Assembly: GCA_947384055.1 (NCBI GenBank) | Contig: CANDFO010000042.1 | Coordinates: 1-20,474, forward strand | From: an uncultured Flavonifractor sp. | GTDB taxonomy: Bacteria > Bacillota > Clostridia > Oscillospirales > Oscillospiraceae | DNA length: 20,474 bases | Reading direction: 5' to 3' | Shown here: one piece after another, positions 1-7,557 of the stretch | How positions within the stretch are numbered: position 1 is the stretch's first letter | Layout of the letters: each line of letters opens with the position of its first letter | The notes under the pieces: model-generated | Told to the model about the DNA's origin: nothing | The model's input: the letters and a program-made list of their open reading frames with translations, nothing else | Database searches by the model: none | Translations under genes and position numbers: made by a program

Positions 1-105
1 AGGAAGCGGAGTGACACCTGCCCCCCAGGGCGGGGGGAACGGAGCGGACTTTGCGGCGACGACAAGCGGGACGGAGAACCGCCCCCGCCCCGCTGTCAGT
101 TCTAT

Positions 106-1419
106 TTATGAGACATTGCCCCGAACCGCGCCGCCGTGTTCCGCCCGCAGGGACGCCGCCCCCAGGCGGGGCCGCTGGGTGCGGTCCGGATCATGCTCAA
201 TCGCGGGGGGTGTCAGGTCCCGGACGCTCTCCGGCGTAATTGTCACCTTGGCAATGGTCGGGTCGGAGGGCACGTCATACATAATTTTTGTCATAACTTC
301 CTCCAGAACCGCCCGCAGGCCTCTGGCCCCAATTCCCCGGTCGATCGCCTTCTTTGCGGCCTCTTCAAGGGCCTGCGTTTCAAAGTCCAACTCCACCATA
401 TCATATTCCAGCAGCTTCTGATACTGCTTTACCAGAGCGTTTTTCGGCTCCGTGAGAATACGCACCAGCTGCTCCTGGTCCAAGGCGCTCAGCGTGGTAA
501 TCACCGGCAGACGACCCACCAGCTCCGGGATGATGCCGAATTTCAGCAGGTCATGGGGCTGGACCTGCTTGAGTACAGAGGTGGTATCCCGCTCCTTCTT
601 GCTCTGAATATCCGCGCCGAAGCCGATGGTTTTCTTGTCCAGCCGCTGTTCAATGATTTTCTCCATCCCGTCAAAGGCGCCGCCGCAGATGAAGAGGATA
701 TTTTTGGTATCTATCTGAATAAACTCCTGATGAGGGTGCTTGCGCCCGCCCTGGGGAGGGACGTTGGCCACCGTGCCCTCCAGGATTTTCAGCAGCGCCT
801 GCTGAACGCCTTCACCGGACACGTCCCGCGTAATGGAGGTATTCTCGCTCTTCCGGGCAATTTTGTCAATCTCATCTACATAGATAATGCCCCGCTCCGC
901 CAGCTCCACATCAAAATCGGCGGCCTGCACCAGGCGCAGGAGAATATTCTCCACATCGTCTCCCACATAGCCCGCCTCAGTGAGGGTGGTGGCGTCGGCA
1001 ATGGCAAAGGGCACCTTCAGAATACGGGCCAGCGTCTGGGCAAAAAGGGTCTTGCCGCAGCCGGTCGGTCCCATCAGCAGGATATTGCTCTTCTGGAGCT
1101 CCACATCCTCTCCGCCGCCGAAGTAGATGCGCTTGTAGTGGTTGTAAACCGCCACAGACAGGGCTACCTTGGCGTCCTCCTGTCCAATGATATACTGGTC
1201 CAGTACCGCGCAGATCTCTTTGGGCGTTGGAATCACATCGGGAATATCCGGGTCCAGATGCTCCTCCGGGTCGTAGACATCGTCCAGAATGCTCATGCAC
1301 AGGTGGACGCACTCATTGCAGATATAGGCGCCGGGCCCCGCAATGATGCGGGAAACCTGCTCCTGGTGCTTGCCGCAGAAGGAACAGCGGACGCTTTTAC
1401 GGTCGTCATTTTTTGGCAT
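106..1419 (-). CDS. clpX: ATP-dependent Clp protease ATP-binding subunit ClpX
   Basis: ClpX is the cytoplasmic AAA+ unfoldase that recognises substrates and threads them into ClpP. The 437-residue product starts with the zinc-binding domain (C12, C15, C34, C37). It then shows Walker A GPTGCGKT at 117-124, a GYVG pore loop at about 150, Walker B with VDEID at about 181-185, an RKH loop within GGRKHPH, the IGF loop that docks ClpP (KKTIGFGAD), and a sensor-2 segment (GARGLRAVLEE). All expected functional elements are intact. The C-terminus after the sensor-2 domain is a low-complexity Arg/Pro-rich tail, slightly longer than usual for the family. The ATG at 1417-1419 follows a GAGGG ribosome binding site. 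The gene lies downstream of tig and clpP on the same strand, the classic arrangement, with a 310-base gap to clpP that suggests its own promoter, although I could not identify one convincingly. Confidence 0.97.
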   Translation of the reverse strand: MPKNDDRKSVRCSFCGKHQEQVSRIIAGPGAYICNECVHLCMSILDDVYDPEEHLDPDIPDVIPTPKEICAVLDQYIIGQEDAKVALSVAVYNHYKRIYFGGGEDVELQKSNILLMGPTGCGKTLFAQTLARILKVPFAIADATTLTEAGYVGDDVENILLRLVQAADFDVELAERGIIYVDEIDKIARKSENTSITRDVSGEGVQQALLKILEGTVANVPPQGGRKHPHQEFIQIDTKNILFICGGAFDGMEKIIEQRLDKKTIGFGADIQSKKERDTTSVLKQVQPHDLLKFGIIPELVGRLPVITTLSALDQEQLVRILTEPKNALVKQYQKLLEYDMVELDFETQALEEAAKKAIDRGIGARGLRAVLEEVMTKIMYDVPSDPTIAKVTITPESVRDLTPPAIEHDPDRTQRPRLGAASLRAEHGGAVRGNVS

Positions 1420-1729
1420 TTCAATCCCTCAACTCAGGCCGCCGGGCGAACGGCCGTTTCCTAGTACGCCTCGTCCAGGACGGGCGGTCCCGGACGAGGA
1501 CCTTCCCGCCCGGTATAAAGAACTTGTATTCACAACGGTTGAACAGTGTCTGGGCGGCTCCCTTGCCGTCACCGTGTGTTAAATTTTTGTCTTACGCCAG
1601 TACGCCTGCAAAAATCTGCTTTGGCTGACAGCAGGGTTCCCCGCCCACCCGCTGCCCCTCCGTTATGAATACGGGTTCTAAATGCGTTTCCGGGGAGCGG
1701 GGCCGATGTCCCCGCTCCCCCGCTGCACG
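1420..1729. other. clpP-clpX intergenic region, no gene
   Basis: This 310-base stretch between clpP and clpX holds no convincing ORF or RNA gene. It contains two inverted repeats described separately: an 11-bp stem just after the clpP stop, and an 8-bp stem at 1469-1476/1492-1499 (CCTCGTCC/GGACGAGG) that would lie in the clpX leader. I searched by eye for a CtsR operator (direct heptads GGTCAAA) and a CIRCE element and saw neither. No good sigma-A promoter is evident. Confidence 0.6.
1692..1720 (-). other. Perfect 11-bp GC-rich hairpin after clpP
   Basis: GGGGAGCGGGG at 1692-1702 pairs perfectly with CCCCGCTCCCC at 1710-1720 around a 7-base loop, 9 bases beyond the clpP stop. In the clpP direction it is followed by GGAAACGC, so there is no U tract and it is not a canonical intrinsic terminator. 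It may stabilise the 3' end of a processed tig-clpP mRNA or act as a factor-dependent pause site; both roles are inference. Confidence 0.6.
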
Positions 1730-2311
1730 TTATCTCTGATAGATCACTTTGTCAATCAGACCGTACTCCTTGGCCTCCTCAGCGGACATAAAGTTATCCC
1801 GCTCACAGTCGGCCGTGACAGTCTCCAGCGGTTTCCCGGTGTTGTCGGCCAAAATATGGTTCATCCGCTTTTTGATGACCTCCAGGCGCTTCAGGTGGAT
1901 TGCCATATCGGTAATCTGCCCCTGGGTGCCCGCAGAGGGCTGATGAATCATGATCTCCGCGTTAGGCAGGGCCAGACGCTTGCCCTTAGCTCCGGAGGAG
2001 AGCAGGAACGCCCCCATACTGGCCGCCATGCCGATGCAGATGGTGGACACGTCGCACTTGATATACTGCATGGTGTCATAGATAGCCATGCCGTCCGTCA
2101 CCGAACCGCCGGGGCTGTTGATGTAAAACTGAATCTCCTTATCCGGGTCCTGTGCCTCCAGATAGAGGAGCTGCGCCACCACCAGGCTGGCTGTGGTAGC
2201 GTTGACTTCCTCGCCCAAAAAGACAATGCGGTCATTGAGCAGGCGGGAAAAGATGTCGTAGGATCGCTCCCCCCGGTTGGTCTGCTCTACTACGTATGGA
2301 ACTAAGCTCAT
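1730..2311 (-). CDS. clpP: ATP-dependent Clp protease proteolytic subunit ClpP
   Basis: ClpP is the serine peptidase that forms the tetradecameric degradation chamber partnered by ClpX or ClpC. The 193-residue product has the family's usual length. It carries the full catalytic triad at the canonical positions: S98 in MAASMGAF, H123 in MIHQPS and D172 in CERDNF. The oxyanion-loop sequence NSPGGSV is at 65-71. The N-terminal MSLVPYVVEQT matches the processed mature N-terminus typical of Firmicutes. The ATG at 2309-2311 is preceded by AAAGGAG at good spacing. The gene lies 130 bases downstream of tig and 310 bases upstream of clpX, so tig and clpP are probably cotranscribed. Confidence 0.98.
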   Translation of the reverse strand: MSLVPYVVEQTNRGERSYDIFSRLLNDRIVFLGEEVNATTASLVVAQLLYLEAQDPDKEIQFYINSPGGSVTDGMAIYDTMQYIKCDVSTICIGMAASMGAFLLSSGAKGKRLALPNAEIMIHQPSAGTQGQITDMAIHLKRLEVIKKRMNHILADNTGKPLETVTADCERDNFMSAEEAKEYGLIDKVIYQR

Positions 2312-2355
2312 GATATATGGATCTCCTTTGTTATGATGTCAGGGCCCGGGCCACA

Positions 2356-2372
2356 GGTCCGGACCCCGGACC
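2356..2372 (-). other. 7-bp GC hairpin between tig and clpP
   Basis: GGTCCGG at 2356-2362 and CCGGACC at 2366-2372 form a perfect stem with a 3-base loop in the 130-base gap between tig and clpP. No T-run follows on either strand, so it is not a standard intrinsic terminator. It may be an mRNA-processing or stability element. The rest of the gap is GC-rich with no ORF. Confidence 0.5.
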
Positions 2373-2441
2373 ATCCCGTCCCGGGGAACCTGTCCGGCGG
2401 CGGGCAGCCTCTCTCCAAAAGTATGCCCACCTTCCACAGGC

Positions 2442-3920
2442 TTATTCCTCCGTCTTTTCCTCTTCCTCGGCCTTCTTGCCGGTCCGCTTCCGGACGGTCT
2501 TCTTAGGCTTGTCCTCTCCGGCGCCTTCGGTCTCCTCGTCGGTTTTCTTGGCCGTCCTGCGGGTCCGCTTGGGCTTTTCGGCGGTCTCCTCCGCGGCAGG
2601 CGTCTCCTCCGCGGCTTCTCCGGCGGGGGCCTCCTCCTTCACGGGGGGCGTTCCGACCTTACCGCTGTCGTAGATCAGCTTCTCCGCCTTCTGGCTGCAC
2701 AGCTCCACCCGCACATCCTTTTCCGCCACTCTCTCCTTGACCTTTTCCACATCCATGCCGTACTGCTCGCTCATGCGCTGGTACTCTGCCTCCAGCTCCT
2801 CGTCGGAGACCTGGATATGTTCCGCGGCCACCACCGCATCCAGAGCCAGCTCCCGGCGGATCTGACCCGTAGCGGCCTCCGCCGCCTGAACCCGGATGGA
2901 ATTCTGGTCCATGCCCATCATAGAGAGATACTGCTCAAAAGGCATGCCCTGAGCGGTAATCCGGCGGGCCATATCGTTGACCAGGGCCTCTGCCCGGTAC
3001 TCCACCATGGGGTCGGGAATGTCCACCTGCATATTGTTCATGACCTGCTCCATCAGAGCGGTCTCATACTCCCGCTGGGCCTGGCTCTCGCGGCGCTCCT
3101 TCAGCTTGCCGGCCAGATCATTCCTGAGCTCCTCCAGGGTCTCAAACTCGGACACGTCCTTGGCGAACTCGTCGTCCACCACGGGCAACTGCTTCTCCTT
3201 CACCTCGCGGACCTTGACCTCAAAAACCACCGCCGCACCAGCCAGGCCCTCGTGGTACTCCTCCGGGAAGGTGATGTCCAGCTTTTTCTCGTCGCCGGCC
3301 TTGACGCCCACCAGCTGCTCCTCAAAGCCGGGCACAAAGGCTCCCGAGCCCAGCTCCAGGCTGTGTCCCTCGGCCTTGCCGCCCTCGAAGGGCTCGCCGT
3401 CCTTGAACCCCTCAAAGTCGATTACCACGGTGTCGCCCATCCGGGCCTCCCGCTCTACCGTCACCATGCGGGTGGCACGGCTGATAAAGGGCTTGAGCTC
3501 GTTTTCAATGTCCTCCTGTGTCACCTCGGCGGCGTTCTTCTCGGCGCACAGTCCCTTATACTCGCCCAACGTCACTTCCGGCCGGACGGTGACGGTGGCC
3601 TTGAAGGTCAGACCTTCCCTGCCCATCTCCTGGATCTCGATTTTCGGCCAGGCCACCACGTCCAGGTTCTCCTGCTCCACCGCCCGGGTATAGGCCTCAG
3701 GATAAACCTCGTTGACGGCCTCCTCATAAAACACGCCGGAGCCATACATGCCCTCGATAATCTTCCGGGGGGCCTTTCCCTTGCGGAAGCCGGGGACAGA
3801 GATGCTGCCGCGCTGCTTTTTGTACACCTTATCGACGGCGGCCTCAAACTCCTCCCCGCCTACCTCGATAACCAGCTCGACGGTACACTTTTCCTGCTTC
3901 TCGACGCTTTTGACATTCAT
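2442..3920 (-). CDS. tig: Trigger factor, peptidyl-prolyl isomerase, with long charged C-terminal tail
   Basis: Trigger factor binds the ribosome near L23 and shields nascent chains. The 492-residue product has the ribosome-binding signature GFRKGKAP at 44-51. An FKBP-type PPIase domain spans about 150-245 (around VVIDFEGFKDGEPFEGG and the FVPGFEEQL segment), followed by the helical C-terminal chaperone domain to about 421. Residues 422-492 are an extra Ala/Glu/Lys/Arg-rich segment absent from typical trigger factors of about 430 residues. It alternates acidic and basic blocks, with two similar basic patches (KPKRTRRTAKK and KPKKTVRKRTGKK). The ATG at 3918-3920 follows an AGGAGG ribosome binding site. 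The 118-base gap to the upstream phosphoesterase gene contains a weak AT-rich stretch that could hold a promoter, but no clear -35 element. Confidence 0.97.
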   Translation of the reverse strand: MNVKSVEKQEKCTVELVIEVGGEEFEAAVDKVYKKQRGSISVPGFRKGKAPRKIIEGMYGSGVFYEEAVNEVYPEAYTRAVEQENLDVVAWPKIEIQEMGREGLTFKATVTVRPEVTLGEYKGLCAEKNAAEVTQEDIENELKPFISRATRMVTVEREARMGDTVVIDFEGFKDGEPFEGGKAEGHSLELGSGAFVPGFEEQLVGVKAGDEKKLDITFPEEYHEGLAGAAVVFEVKVREVKEKQLPVVDDEFAKDVSEFETLEELRNDLAGKLKERRESQAQREYETALMEQVMNNMQVDIPDPMVEYRAEALVNDMARRITAQGMPFEQYLSMMGMDQNSIRVQAAEAATGQIRRELALDAVVAAEHIQVSDEELEAEYQRMSEQYGMDVEKVKERVAEKDVRVELCSQKAEKLIYDSGKVGTPPVKEEAPAGEAAEETPAAEETAEKPKRTRRTAKKTDEETEGAGEDKPKKTVRKRTGKKAEEEEKTEE

Positions 3921-4038
3921 GTTGTTTCTTCCTCCTGTCAGCCCATTTCCGCCCGGTCACAGGCGCGCGCGGGCTATCGTTCGCGTTATCCGTCTTATAT
4001 TACCAGATATGAAAAGAAATTTCCACACTTTTTTTCAA

Positions 4039-4716
4039 TTATTCGCAGATTTTTTGCGGGCGGAAGTTCAGGTAGTCCGCGGACACCAGCCGGTATTCCA
4101 CAGCTCCATACCGGCCCTCCACCGCCAGGCGGTGGCTCCCCCCGTGCAGATGGCCATAACAGCACAGCTCCACCTGATAGCGCTCCAGCAGCTCTATGAT
4201 CTCCCGGCACACGTAGCCCTGGTAGCAGGGCGGATAGTGGAGAAAGCACAGCTTGGGCAGGTCTTCCGCCGCCTTCAGGGACGCCTCCAGCCGAATCAGC
4301 TCCCGCAGAAAGACCTTCCGGTCTCCGGTCTCCTCATAAAACCATCCCCGGGTGCCGCACAGGGCGTACCCGCCGTATCGGTAGCAGTTGTTGTGCAGAA
4401 TGTGCAGGGTGGAAAAGCCGCAGTCCCGAAAAAAAGCGGACATTTTGGAGGCGGTGTTCCACCAGTAGTCATGGTTGCCCTTCAGCAGCAGCTTCCGCCC
4501 CGGCAGTGCGTCCAGAAAGGCGAAATCCTCCTGCCCCTCCTCCAGCCGCATGGCCCAGGACAGGTCGCCGCAGAGCACCACCGTGTCCTCCGGCTTTACC
4601 TGGGCAAAGCCCGCCCTCAGCTTTTCCACATATCCCTTCCAGCCGCCACCGAATACGTCCATGGGCTTGTCGGAGGCCAGGGAGAGGTGGGTATCCCCAA
4701 TCGCATACAGGGCCAT
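4039..4716 (-). CDS. Calcineurin-like metallophosphoesterase
   Basis: This is a cytoplasmic metallophosphoesterase of unknown substrate; its 225 residues are essentially one catalytic domain. The dimetal-site motifs appear in order: GDTH at 7-10, GDLSW at 50-54, GNHD at 80-83, a histidine in FLHYPP, and the closing GHLHGG near residue 188. There is no signal peptide or membrane segment. The ATG at 4714-4716 begins one base after the thrC stop and has only a weak ribosome binding site, so translation is probably coupled to thrC. Related small phosphoesterases act on phosphoesters, nucleotides or cyclic nucleotides, so the exact substrate cannot be assigned. It ends the dipeptidase-thrC run. 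Nothing hairpin-like follows it. Confidence 0.88.
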   Translation of the reverse strand: MALYAIGDTHLSLASDKPMDVFGGGWKGYVEKLRAGFAQVKPEDTVVLCGDLSWAMRLEEGQEDFAFLDALPGRKLLLKGNHDYWWNTASKMSAFFRDCGFSTLHILHNNCYRYGGYALCGTRGWFYEETGDRKVFLRELIRLEASLKAAEDLPKLCFLHYPPCYQGYVCREIIELLERYQVELCCYGHLHGGSHRLAVEGRYGAVEYRLVSADYLNFRPQKICE

Positions 4717-4717
4717 C

Positions 4718-6205
4718 TTACCGCAGCAGCTCCAGCACCTGGTCCACCATGTGCTCCCGTGTGACGTTCTGCGTAAAGCGCACCTGCTTGTCCTTCAGCG
4801 CAGCCAGTGGCTTTGGAGCCGGCACTCCCGTCGTCTGGGCCAGCTGGTCAATCAAATCAGTTCCCTGGGCCAGCCGGGTCTCTCCCAGGGACTCCAGCAC
4901 GCTGTCACAGAACTTGAAGGGGCTGGCGGTGGAGACCACCAGGGCGGTCGTCCCGTCGCCGGTCTCCCGGCGGTACTGGTCCAGCACGTCGAAGGCCACG
5001 GCGGTGTGCGGGTCGATCAGATAGCGGTGCTCTTGCCACATGCGGCCGATTACCGCCCGGGTCTGCACGTCGCCGCAGAAGCCGGCGGAAAAGATCCGTC
5101 CCAGCCTGGATTTGAGCTTCTCCCCCACGTGATACTGTCCCGTCTTCCCCAGCTGGGCCATATACTCCCGCACCTGAGCGTCGTCCTGCCCGGTGAGAGC
5201 AAAGAGCAGCCGCTCCAGGTTGGAGGAGATCAGGATATCCATAGAGGGCGAAAGCGTGTTGTAGAAAGTCCGGTTGCGGTCGTAGATTCCGGTGCGGAGG
5301 AAATCGGTGAGCACATTGTTGGCGTTGGAGGCGCAGATCAGCCGGCCGATGGGCACCCCCATCTCCCGGGCGTAATAGGCCGCCAGAATGTTGCCAAAAT
5401 TGCCCGTGGGTACGCAGACATTGATTTTATCTCCGTTTTCAATGGCCCCGTCCCGGACCAGGTCGCAGTAGGCGGACACGTAGTAGACAATCTGGGGGAG
5501 CACCCGGCCCCAGTTGATGGAGTTGGCCGAGGACAGGAATACGCCCCGTTCCGCCAGCCGCGCCCGCAGATCCTCGTCGGAGAAAAGGCGCTTCACCCCG
5601 GTCTGGGCATCGTCGAAGTTGCCCTCCACAGAGCACACCCCAACGTTGTTCCCCTCCTGCGTCACCATCTGGAGCTGCTGGACCGCCGATACGCCGTCCT
5701 TGGGGTAAAATACCAGAATCCGCGTCCGGTTCACATCCCGGAAGCCCTCCAGCGCGGCCTTTCCCGTATCGCCGGAGGTGGCCACCAGAATGCACACCGT
5801 CTTTTCCTCCTGATTCTTTACCAGCGAGGCCGACAGCAGATGGGGCAGCATTTGAAGGGCCATATCCTTAAACGCGCAGGTGGGGCCGTGCCACAGCTCC
5901 AGGCAGTGGGTATTTTCATCCACCCGCCGGACAGGGGCCACCTCCTTGACGTCAAACTTCCTGCCGCCGTAGGCCTTGGCCGCAAAGCCCGCCAGCTCCG
6001 AGGAGGTGAAGTCGTCCAAATAGGCGTTCATCACATAAACCGCCCGCTGCTGGTAGGACATATCCCGCATGGAGTCCAGGGCGTTTTTGGACAGGTTGGG
6101 CAGCACCTCCGGGGTCATCAGTCCCCCGTCCACCGCCAGCCCCCGGGCAATGGCCTGGGCCGCGGTGCTCCGGTCCGATTTATTTCTCGTGCTCACATAG
6201 TACAT
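4718..6205 (-). CDS. thrC: Threonine synthase
   Basis: Threonine synthase converts O-phospho-L-homoserine to L-threonine with PLP, the last step of threonine biosynthesis. The 495-residue product has the N-terminal YVSTRN motif typical of the long (E. coli/yeast-like) class. The PLP lysine is K113 in the HGPTCAFKDMALQ segment. The phosphate-cup motif SGDTGKA is at 144-150, and a VPTGNFGN segment contacts the cofactor. Length is normal for this class. The start at 6205 overlaps the end of the upstream dipeptidase gene by 13 bases, which implies translational coupling. No homoserine dehydrogenase or homoserine kinase gene is adjacent, and no threonine T-box or leader is visible because the gene is internal to an operon. 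Confidence 0.96.
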   Translation of the reverse strand: MYYVSTRNKSDRSTAAQAIARGLAVDGGLMTPEVLPNLSKNALDSMRDMSYQQRAVYVMNAYLDDFTSSELAGFAAKAYGGRKFDVKEVAPVRRVDENTHCLELWHGPTCAFKDMALQMLPHLLSASLVKNQEEKTVCILVATSGDTGKAALEGFRDVNRTRILVFYPKDGVSAVQQLQMVTQEGNNVGVCSVEGNFDDAQTGVKRLFSDEDLRARLAERGVFLSSANSINWGRVLPQIVYYVSAYCDLVRDGAIENGDKINVCVPTGNFGNILAAYYAREMGVPIGRLICASNANNVLTDFLRTGIYDRNRTFYNTLSPSMDILISSNLERLLFALTGQDDAQVREYMAQLGKTGQYHVGEKLKSRLGRIFSAGFCGDVQTRAVIGRMWQEHRYLIDPHTAVAFDVLDQYRRETGDGTTALVVSTASPFKFCDSVLESLGETRLAQGTDLIDQLAQTTGVPAPKPLAALKDKQVRFTQNVTREHMVDQVLELLR

Positions 6206-7143
6206 ACTTCACTCACAACCCTCATCAGATTCTCGAAAAACAGGGCCCGCAGCAGCTCCTCACTGTAATTGCGGCGGAGCAGCCGCTCCCACAGCCGGTC
6301 CCAGTCCTGAATCCCCCGGAACCCCTCCGGCAGCAGCGAGCATCCGTCCAGGTCTCCCCCCAGCGCGATGCAGCGCTCGCCGCCCAGCTCCAGCCAGTGC
6401 TCCAGGTGGGCCACCGCCGTATCCAGGTCCGGGCGCTCTCCCAAAAATGCGGCATACAGGTTGAGCCCGGCTACCCCATTGTGGTCTATTATGGCAGTAA
6501 ATTGCTCATCGGTCAAGTTCCTTGTGTGGAAGAATACACTTCTGGCGTTGGAGTGGCTGGCAAAAAAAGGCCCCGGAACCAGCTCCGCCACATCCCAGAA
6601 TCCCGGGTCGGACAGATGGGATACATCCACCAGCATCCCCAGCCGCCCCATCTTCTCCACAAAGGCCCGCCCCTGGGCCGTCAGCCCCCTGCCGGGCTCC
6701 TCCGCGCTGGTGCCGGACAGGGCGTTTACGTGGTTCCAGGTCAGGTTGACCGCCCGTACCCCCAGAACATAGGCCTCCTCCAGCCGCTCCAGGGAGCAGT
6801 CCAACAGCTCTGCCCCCTCCACCGACAGGAAAGCAGCGCTTCTGCCCGCGGCAAGGGCGGCTTTGGCCTCCGCCCCTGTGCGGCAGTGGCGCACCAGGTC
6901 CGGATGGCTGGCCATCTCCCGCCGGAAGAGCTCGTACTCCTCCCGAAACAGGGTCTCCATATCTTTGCCGGGAAAATCCTCCGGCTGTCCAAACAGCGCA
7001 AAAAACTGGGCATACCTCCGGTATTCCCCCGCCCGCTCCAGGTCCACGTGACCGCTGTTTTTCCGCAGGGTGCCGCCGAACAGACAGCGCATTAAGACGG
7101 TGTCGCAGTGGGCGTCAAACAGGTCGATGCGGTCCTTTCTCAC
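6193..7143 (-). CDS. Peptidase M19 (renal-dipeptidase-type) zinc dipeptidase
   Basis: This is a metallodipeptidase of the amidohydrolase fold, family M19, which hydrolyses dipeptides with broad specificity and sometimes D-residue-containing ones. The 316-residue product has the metal ligands HxD (H12, D14, in FDAHCDT), the bridging Glu in LSVEG (E109), H176 in DVSHLSD and H197 in ASHSNAR. An Asp-containing GGDLDG segment lies at about 262-267. No signal peptide is seen, so it is probably cytoplasmic. The start codon is GTG at 7141-7143, preceded by a G-rich ribosome binding site (AAGGGGGG). It sits 42 bases after yraN and overlaps thrC, which suggests a link to amino-acid recycling, though context alone does not prove one. 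Confidence 0.92.
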   Translation of the reverse strand: MRKDRIDLFDAHCDTVLMRCLFGGTLRKNSGHVDLERAGEYRRYAQFFALFGQPEDFPGKDMETLFREEYELFRREMASHPDLVRHCRTGAEAKAALAAGRSAAFLSVEGAELLDCSLERLEEAYVLGVRAVNLTWNHVNALSGTSAEEPGRGLTAQGRAFVEKMGRLGMLVDVSHLSDPGFWDVAELVPGPFFASHSNARSVFFHTRNLTDEQFTAIIDHNGVAGLNLYAAFLGERPDLDTAVAHLEHWLELGGERCIALGGDLDGCSLLPEGFRGIQDWDRLWERLLRRNYSEELLRALFFENLMRVVSEVCTM

Positions 7144-7185
7144 ACTCTCACCCCCCTTATCCTTTTATCGGCACATACGCAGGCG

Positions 7186-7557
7186 CTAAAAAGCGTTTTC
7201 CCAATATATAATCCGGGCCTCCGCCGCCAGAGCCCCCCGAGGGGCATAGACCTCCGCGATGTCAAACCGGGGCTGCTGGCGGAGCTGCGGATGCTCTGAA
7301 AGAAACAGCTCCGCCGTGATGCGCAGCCGTTCCCGCTTCCTGGCATCCACAGCGGCCCAGGCCGGGGCAAACGCGCCGCTCTTCCGCAGCTTCACCTCTG
7401 TAAAGCATAAGTACTGTTCGTTGGCTGCGACCAGGTCAATCTCTCCAAAACGGCTGTGGTAGCGCCGGGCCAGTATACGGAATCCCTTTTTCATCAGGTC
7501 CGCCGCCACCAGCTCTTCCCCCCAGCGTCCCAGGCGCCCGGACTCTCCCCCGCTCAC
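7186..7557 (-). CDS. yraN: YraN/UPF0102 family nuclease-fold protein
   Basis: This small 123-residue protein belongs to UPF0102, predicted to have a restriction-endonuclease-like fold and to act on DNA; no activity is firmly established. The PD-(D/E)XK-like core is visible as GEID at 38-41 and EVK at 54-56 (in FTEVKLRKSG), preceded by the family's N-terminal G-x-x-GE-x-x-A helix. It starts with GTG at 7555-7557, whose TG overlaps the rnhB TGA stop (GTGA overlap). This coupling to rnhB is the usual yraN context in Firmicutes. Confidence 0.92.
   Translation of the reverse strand: MSGGESGRLGRWGEELVAADLMKKGFRILARRYHSRFGEIDLVAANEQYLCFTEVKLRKSGAFAPAWAAVDARKRERLRITAELFLSEHPQLRQQPRFDIAEVYAPRGALAAEARIIYWENAF

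Noticed and set aside
1..105. Possible terminator or gene after clpX
   Set aside because: GC-rich inverted segments are present, but there is no U tract in the clpX direction and no supported ORF, so no call was made.
136..1464. Long plus-strand open frame opposite clpX
   Set aside because: It is antisense to a full-length, motif-complete clpX. Long antisense frames are expected in GC-rich DNA, and it has no ribosome binding site or family signature.
1420..1729. CtsR or CIRCE operator upstream of clpX
   Set aside because: Neither the GGTCAAA direct heptads nor the CIRCE inverted repeat could be found by eye on either strand.
2817..4199. 460-codon plus-strand open frame opposite tig
   Set aside because: It is His/Leu-rich with no motif, lies antisense to trigger factor and runs into the phosphoesterase gene.
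4475..6268. 597-codon plus-strand open frame opposite thrC
   Set aside because: It lies opposite the complete thrC and crosses gene boundaries. It is a codon-bias shadow, not a gene.
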